From: Parapedobacter sp. SGR-10
Lineage (GTDB): Bacteria > Bacteroidota > Bacteroidia > Sphingobacteriales > Sphingobacteriaceae
Assembly: GCF_011030405.1 (NCBI RefSeq)
Contig: NZ_JAAJTJ010000007.1
Span: 62,001-126,000 of the forward strand
Reading direction: 5' to 3'
DNA length: 64,000 bases
Made by a program: the position numbers and the translations under genes. Below the pieces are notes generated by a model that made no database searches, had not been told where the DNA came from, and was given only the letters and a program-made list of their open reading frames with translations. Shown here in pieces: positions 58,742 through 64,000 of this stretch (position 1 is the stretch's first letter; each line of letters opens with the position of its first letter).

Positions 58742-61700
58742 ATGTATAATATCCGTATGAGACAACGGTATAAGGATCGTTGTATTTATCTATCCAAAAT
58801 ATTCCTTGCTATGAAATTGACCATTGTTTTTGTGTTGATTGCTACATTGAATGCTATGTCAACAGGTCTGGCCCAGACAGTGTCATTACGATTGAGAAAC
58901 ACCTCGTTGGAAGAAGCTTTTTCTTCTATCCGGAAACAGACGGGCTATCGTTTTATCTATCAAGCTGAGGTGTTGAAAAATACCGAAAAGGTGAATGTAG
59001 AGCTATCAAATGTACCGTTGAAGACTGCTTTGGACAAACTTGTAGAAAACAAACCGCTAACTTATCAACTGCATGATGGCACCATTGTAATCAAAGCTGC
59101 ACAAAAGCATATAGAAAAATCAACTTCAGATATCTTGCAACAAGTTTTTTCGGGAACGATAACGGACAGGCTTGGAGAAAAACTTTCAGGTGTTACGATT
59201 CGAAATCAACGTACGGGCAATTCGGCTGTGAGTAGGGAAAATGGCTATTTTGAATTGACCAATGTGCAGCTCAATGATGAGTTGGTGTTTTCGTTGATCG
59301 GACACAAGTCTTATAAACTAAGAGTTGTGGACTACAAAGTGCAGAATATTGTGCTTTTGCAAGAAGACCAGGGTTTGGATGAGGTTGTGGTTGTCGGTTA
59401 CGGCTCTGTGGCTAAGGAGGAGCTGACTGGTTCAGTCGCGCAGGTCAATATGAGCGAAGTAACAAAAGCGCCTGTGGCCTCCTTTATGGAGGCTTTGGCC
59501 GGAAGGGTTGCCGGCGTACAGGTATCTGCCATGGACGGCCAACCCGGCGAGGAGCTGAATATTGTGATCAGAGGTGCAGGCTCGCTTACGCAAAATACCG
59601 AACCATTATACGTGATCGACGGCTTCCCTATGGAAGAATTCCTTGCAAGTTCGCTGAATCCCGAAGAGATAGAGTCTATCAATGTGTTGAAGGATGCATC
59701 TGCAACAGCAATTTATGGCGCTCGTGCATCGAACGGTGTAGTGATGATCCAGACGAAAAAGGGTAAGGAAGGCCGCCCTGTTGTTACGTTGAATAGTTCC
59801 CTGGGATATCAGGAGGTAGGGAATCGAATGGAGATGATGTCTCCTTATGAGTTTGTGAAATACCATGCCGAGCGAAACCCTACGGTAACCCAGGGCCGCT
59901 ATTTCCAAAACGGCAGAACATTGGAAACATACAGAGATATGGCCGGCATAGATTGGCAAGGCCAATTATTTCAGCGTAAGCCTACTATCATAAATAATCT
60001 TGCGATACGCGGCGGGACTGCTAATACCAAATATTCGATATCCGGCTCAACATACAATCAGGAAGGCGTCGTACTCAATACAGGTTTTAAAAGATACCAA
60101 GGGAGAGTTTCGGTAGACCAGGTTATATCTAATAAACTAGATGTCGGTATCAATGTAAACAAGAGCCTGCTTGATGCCTACGGTGTACAGGCTGCAACTG
60201 GGTCTGAAAGCAATCCGACCAATTTCCTGTTCTATAATGCCTGGGGATACAGGCCTATTAGCGGAAGGGATGACTTAGACCTGGAAGATGAGGATTTTGA
60301 TCCCGACAATATTACGACTTCTGAAGAACGGATGAATCCTATTGTTACAGCAGAAAATACCAATCGCAATTATGCCACGGATGCGTTCAGTGCTGTTGCG
60401 TTTATCAATTATGAGATCATAAAAGGACTGAAATGGCGGACAACAGGAAACTACAGCAACCGTAAATTCGTAGGAGACGTATTTTATAACTCCAGGACGC
60501 CTCAAGGAAACCCACACAATCAGAATAACAGGAGAGGTATCAATGGAAGTGTACGCTACGATGAACGCAGCACCTGGTCCAGTGAAAGTACTTTGACATA
60601 TGACAAACAATTCAAGCGCGGGAACCGTCTCAACGCGATGGCCGGATTTTCCGCAGTATCCATGGATCAACGGATATTTGGAGTAGCTGTACAGAACATA
60701 CCGAATGAAGAACTTGATCTATCGGGATTTGACGAGGGTACACCATATTCCAGTCCTGCATCTATAACCAATTATACGTTGGCGTCATTTTTTGGCCGTT
60801 TACGTTATAGTTTTCGCTATTCTAAATATGTCGTAGAAGCGGTGTTTAGAAGTGATGGATCTTCAAAGTTTGCCCCGGGGAATAAATGGGGATTTTTCCC
60901 TTCCGGTTCTTTTGCCTGGAATATGAAAAGAGAATCTTTCCTGAAGGATTTTGCACCTATTACAGTATCCAAGCTTCGCGTTAGCTATGGTCATACCGGT
61001 AATAACCGTGTGAGCAACTTTGCATATTTGTCCAGTCTTTCGTTCCCGCTGACCAATTCCTATTCTTTTAATAATGCCTATCCTACGAAAGGAATGATCC
61101 CCAACGATTTGGGGAATTATGATCTTCGATGGGAAAATACGGAACAGATCGATATCGGGTACGATGTCGGATTATGGAAAGACAGGGTGAAATTTACGGT
61201 GGATCTTTATCAGCGGAACGCCAGGAACCTGTTGCTGGATGCCAAACTGCCCTTAACAACGGGTTTTGAATCGGCCTTCCGAAACATAGGCAGGTTAAGA
61301 AACCGTGGTTTGGAGATGAGCTTGAATGTCCAGCATATCCAGACAAAAGATTTTCAGTGGTCAAGCAGTGTCAACATCAGCTTTAATGACAATAGAGTCG
61401 TGGAATTGACAGACAACCAGACCAATTTGTTTTCTTATACAAAATTTGTGAACCAGTACGACAGTTCTCCCTTGTATGTAGCTCAGATAGGGCAGCCGGC
61501 AGCCATGTTTTATGGATATATCTTTGATGGGGTGTATCAGTATACAGACTTTGACAGCCCCGCTCCCGATGTGTATACATTAAAAAGCCATATTCCGGAC
61601 AATGGGGATCCGAATGTACAACCTGGGGATATCAAATACCGGGATCTGAATGGAGATGGAACGGTGAACGGATTTGACCAGACGATTATCGGGAGGGGAA

Positions 61701-62203
61701 TGCCTGTTCATGTAGGAGGATTTAACAATAATCTCACCTACAAAGGGTTTGATCTGAATGTGTTTTTTCAGTGGTCATACGGAAACGATATCTTCAATGC
61801 CAATCGCTTGTTTTTAGAAGGCAACGGGCTATTGCGGACCGATCTGAACCAGTTTGCCTCTTATATAGATCGTTGGTCACCTGAAAACCCTACCAATAGC
61901 AATTACAGGGCCAATGGCCAAGGGCCTCTGGGGAGGTTTTCCTCACGTACCGTAGAGGATGGCTCCTATCTGCGGCTCAAGACGGTTTCGTTGGGCTATG
62001 AGCTGCCCAAACATATAGTGAACAGGGCCCGCATTTCGCGTTTGAGACTGAATCTGTCTGCCCAAAATGTCCTCACCTGGACGAAATATTCCGGGATGGA
62101 TCCGGAAGTGTCTGTACGCAATTCCATACTGACACCGGGCTTTGATTATTCGGCGTATCCGGCAGCGAGAACACTGGTTTTTGGCTTGAATGCAACATTT
62201 TAG
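58742..62203 (+). CDS. SusC-like TonB-dependent transporter with STN domain (SusC4, PUL D)
   Basis: About 1153 residues from ATG 58742 (an in-frame GTG at 58700 is less likely). The export signal core is MKLTIVFVLIATLNAMSTG. An STN domain (LEEAFSSIRKQTGYRFIYQAEVL), a carboxypeptidase-regulatory-like domain (FSGTITDRLGEKLSGVTIRNQ), a TonB-box-like LDEVVVVGYG, a plug (INVLKDASATAIYGARASNG) and a barrel follow. It is a close paralogue of SusC1: DGQPGEELNIVIRG, PLYVIDGFPMEEF, KYSGMDPEVS and the final PGFDYSAYP...FGLNATF have direct counterparts there. The STN domain matches the sigma/FecR pair upstream. Confidence 0.96.
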   Translation: MYNIRMRQRYKDRCIYLSKIFLAMKLTIVFVLIATLNAMSTGLAQTVSLRLRNTSLEEAFSSIRKQTGYRFIYQAEVLKNTEKVNVELSNVPLKTALDKLVENKPLTYQLHDGTIVIKAAQKHIEKSTSDILQQVFSGTITDRLGEKLSGVTIRNQRTGNSAVSRENGYFELTNVQLNDELVFSLIGHKSYKLRVVDYKVQNIVLLQEDQGLDEVVVVGYGSVAKEELTGSVAQVNMSEVTKAPVASFMEALAGRVAGVQVSAMDGQPGEELNIVIRGAGSLTQNTEPLYVIDGFPMEEFLASSLNPEEIESINVLKDASATAIYGARASNGVVMIQTKKGKEGRPVVTLNSSLGYQEVGNRMEMMSPYEFVKYHAERNPTVTQGRYFQNGRTLETYRDMAGIDWQGQLFQRKPTIINNLAIRGGTANTKYSISGSTYNQEGVVLNTGFKRYQGRVSVDQVISNKLDVGINVNKSLLDAYGVQAATGSESNPTNFLFYNAWGYRPISGRDDLDLEDEDFDPDNITTSEERMNPIVTAENTNRNYATDAFSAVAFINYEIIKGLKWRTTGNYSNRKFVGDVFYNSRTPQGNPHNQNNRRGINGSVRYDERSTWSSESTLTYDKQFKRGNRLNAMAGFSAVSMDQRIFGVAVQNIPNEELDLSGFDEGTPYSSPASITNYTLASFFGRLRYSFRYSKYVVEAVFRSDGSSKFAPGNKWGFFPSGSFAWNMKRESFLKDFAPITVSKLRVSYGHTGNNRVSNFAYLSSLSFPLTNSYSFNNAYPTKGMIPNDLGNYDLRWENTEQIDIGYDVGLWKDRVKFTVDLYQRNARNLLLDAKLPLTTGFESAFRNIGRLRNRGLEMSLNVQHIQTKDFQWSSSVNISFNDNRVVELTDNQTNLFSYTKFVNQYDSSPLYVAQIGQPAAMFYGYIFDGVYQYTDFDSPAPDVYTLKSHIPDNGDPNVQPGDIKYRDLNGDGTVNGFDQTIIGRGMPVHVGGFNNNLTYKGFDLNVFFQWSYGNDIFNANRLFLEGNGLLRTDLNQFASYIDRWSPENPTNSNYRANGQGPLGRFSSRTVEDGSYLRLKTVSLGYELPKHIVNRARISRLRLNLSAQNVLTWTKYSGMDPEVSVRNSILTPGFDYSAYPAARTLVFGLNATF

Positions 62204-62232
62204 ATAAGTATTGACTTTAAAGATATAAAGAC

Positions 62233-64000
62233 ATGAAAAAAATAGCTTATTGTTTATTGGTAGTGATGCTTACAGGATTTGTTTCCTGCAAGAAGTTTCT
62301 CGATACTACTCCCAGAGACTTTGTTTCACCCGTAACGTATTACGAGACAGAAGAGCATCTGACCTTTGCTCTGGCTGGAGTATACGACATATTGGGTACG
62401 AGTTACCTATACCGTACCTGGTATATTTCCCGCTTGGGGTTGGAGGCGGATGAAGGATGTTACAATCCTGCTACGGTCACCTCCGGCCCCCAAGTGTACA
62501 ATTTTTCGGCCGGAGATGCAGCAATTGAAGGTTTTTGGCAAGCTCTTTATATGGGCATCTACCGAGCCAATGCATTGCTGGCAAATGTCGATAAAAACGA
62601 AGCCATAGATGTAGCTGTCCGCAACCGGGTACGTGGAGAAGCGTTGTTTCTCAGAGCGTATTATTATTTTTTGTTGGTACAGAATTTTGGTGGTGTCCCT
62701 CTCATCTTAGAACCAACGATGAGTGCAAGTGGGAATGAGGTACCGCGTACTCCTGCAGTACAGGTTTATAACCAGATCATCGCTGATATGGAAACAGCGG
62801 AAGAGCTTGTTCTACCTATACAGGAGTTGGGGTACGGAGGTCAGGTTAACAAATCTGCCGTGCGTGGCATATTGGCCCGGGTTTGCTTATACATGGCAGG
62901 CAACCCGGTCAAAGACGTATCAAAATATGAACGGGTGAAATATTGGGCAAGTAAAGTGATGGATGATACAGAGGCTAACCATAAACTCAATCCGGATTAT
63001 GCGGATGTTTTTATCAAATACGCACGTGATGAATACGATATCGGAGAAAGTCTGTTTGAAGTTGAGTTTTGGGGCAATAACTCCGGAGCGGAGCTGGAGA
63101 CGGGGCAGGTAGGAGCCTGGATCGGTATTACCGTATCTGCAGCAGCAGCCGAGGCCAATCCTGCTTTGGGTGTGGCGGCAGGGTATGTAAATAGTACCAA
63201 AAAATTATATGATCTATACGATGACGGGGACGTGAGACGTGATTGGGCGATTTCCAACTTTACCTATGCAAGTAATGGAACCAAAGCTCCTATAACAAGC
63301 ACAACAGCGGCATCTTACTATAACCGAAAAGCGGCAAAATACCGAAGAGAGTATGAATTGGTATCGCCAAAAACGAATAATGCTACACCGATCAATTGGC
63401 CCATTCTACGTTTTTCGGACGTCTTACTGATGTATGCCGAGGCAGAAAACGAAATAAATAATGGGCCTACTCAATCTGCAATAGATGCGGTAAATCTGGT
63501 GAGACAAAGGGCTTGGTCATCTGGAATTAAAACCATTACCGTAACCTCTGGCGGAAATGATTATACTGCTGCTCCTACGGTAAGCTTTGTTGGAGGAGGT
63601 GGAGAAGGAGCGCAAGCGATAGCATCCATCTCCAATGGACAGGTTCAATCCGTGACGTTAGGATTTGATGCAGTGACGGGGTTAAAGGCAGGGAAAGGAT
63701 ATAGCAGCGAGCCTACGGTTGTTTTCTCTGGAGGAGGTGGTTCCGGGGCAACTGCAACTGCTTCTATACATAGAATCACTGATGCTGACATCTCTCCTTC
63801 ATTGGACAAAAATGACTTTCTGGAGTTGATTCGGGAGGAGCGTTCGCGAGAACTGTGTTTTGAGGCATTACGCAAGCCGGATCTGATTCGGTGGGGGATT
63901 TTTGAGTTTGTGATGACGAATATGAAGAACCAGATGGCGACAGACATTCCCGGAAGCCACTTGTCCCTTGCTTTTCGGAATGTGACAAGCAGGCATGTGA
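62233..64000 (+). CDS. SusD/RagB-like lipoprotein with glycine-rich repeat insertion (SusD4, PUL D; cut by window edge)
   Basis: 589 residues are visible with no stop before the window end. The signal IAYCLLVVMLTGFVSC gives Cys 19, then KKFLDTTPRDFVS. The SusD helices RGEALFLRAYYYFLLVQNFGGVPL, AVRGILARVCLYMAGNP, KYARDEYDIGESLFEVEFWGN and LRFSDVLLMYAEAENEI match SusD1 closely. Between the LVRQRAW helix and the C-terminal LIREERSRELCFEALRKPDLIRWG block lies an extra segment of about 84 residues (about 432-515, bases 63526-63777) with two units of the form GxxYxxxPTVxFxGGGGxGA. SusD1 has only a short loop there. It starts 29 bases after SusC4. A few residues of the C terminus are missing from the window. 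Confidence 0.94.
   Translation, partial: MKKIAYCLLVVMLTGFVSCKKFLDTTPRDFVSPVTYYETEEHLTFALAGVYDILGTSYLYRTWYISRLGLEADEGCYNPATVTSGPQVYNFSAGDAAIEGFWQALYMGIYRANALLANVDKNEAIDVAVRNRVRGEALFLRAYYYFLLVQNFGGVPLILEPTMSASGNEVPRTPAVQVYNQIIADMETAEELVLPIQELGYGGQVNKSAVRGILARVCLYMAGNPVKDVSKYERVKYWASKVMDDTEANHKLNPDYADVFIKYARDEYDIGESLFEVEFWGNNSGAELETGQVGAWIGITVSAAAAEANPALGVAAGYVNSTKKLYDLYDDGDVRRDWAISNFTYASNGTKAPITSTTAASYYNRKAAKYRREYELVSPKTNNATPINWPILRFSDVLLMYAEAENEINNGPTQSAIDAVNLVRQRAWSSGIKTITVTSGGNDYTAAPTVSFVGGGGEGAQAIASISNGQVQSVTLGFDAVTGLKAGKGYSSEPTVVFSGGGGSGATATASIHRITDADISPSLDKNDFLELIREERSRELCFEALRKPDLIRWGIFEFVMTNMKNQMATDIPGSHLSLAFRNVTSRHV

Noticed and set aside
1..64000. CRISPR arrays, tRNA or rRNA genes, integrases and transposases
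   Set aside because: Looked for regularly spaced repeats, RNA gene signatures and transposase/integrase motifs in the translated frames; none was found.

Overview
The window looks like chromosomal DNA of a glycan-degrading Bacteroidota, probably of the Sphingobacteriaceae type. The grounds are four SusC/SusD pairs, ECF sigma/FecR anti-sigma pairs, many lipoproteins, and promoters of the TTG-N18-20-TAnnTTTG form. It is almost entirely accessory carbohydrate-utilization DNA: four polysaccharide utilization loci (PULs A-D) in a row. I see no tRNA, rRNA, CRISPR array or intact mobile element.

PUL A (1-20127) starts inside a FecR gene. It continues with SusC1 (STN type), SusD1, three tandem DUF5017-like proteins, two tandem right-handed beta-helix proteins (lyase candidates), a heparinase II/III-like lyase, a secreted M20 amidohydrolase, a Gfo/Idh/MocA oxidoreductase, a lipoprotein PQQ-type sugar dehydrogenase fused to cytochrome c, and a secreted S9 peptidase. 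A 5'-truncated propeller-like gene remnant follows. Lyases plus an amidohydrolase, a peptidase and a periplasmic oxidase suggest an acidic, possibly amide- or amino-acid-decorated glycan (inference).

PUL B (20290-44605) begins with a divergent sugar-acid cassette. On the minus strand are dgoK and an FMN alpha-hydroxy-acid oxidase. On the plus strand are a GntR/FCD regulator, an MFS sugar-acid transporter, an SDR dehydrogenase, a galactonate-dehydratase-like enolase and a KDPGal aldolase. A shared 12-mer, ATTGTATATAAT, lies inside two predicted promoters and in a third gap, and is probably the GntR operator. Then come a fimbrillin-like lipoprotein, SusC2 (no STN), SusD2, two BNR/CBM9-like proteins, a sulfatase, a GH50-like enzyme, an SGNH esterase, a clan GH-A hydrolase and an SMP-30 lactonase. 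Together they suggest breakdown of a sulfated or esterified galactose-rich glycan feeding a De Ley-Doudoroff-type route to pyruvate and glyceraldehyde-3-phosphate. A perfect 16-bp terminator closes the block.

PUL C (44961-56403) has an ECF sigma factor, FecR, an unusual lipoprotein gene bracketed by direct hairpin repeats, SusC3 (STN), SusD3, a small surface-domain lipoprotein and a GH5-like enzyme that shares this domain. PUL D (56550 to the end) has a sigma factor, FecR, SusC4 (STN) and SusD4, which runs off the window and carries a glycine-rich repeat insertion. SusC4/SusD4 are close relatives of SusC1/SusD1, so the window starts and ends with paralogous systems. STN-type SusC proteins occur only where FecR is present; the STN-less SusC2 is the one with a one-component repressor nearby.
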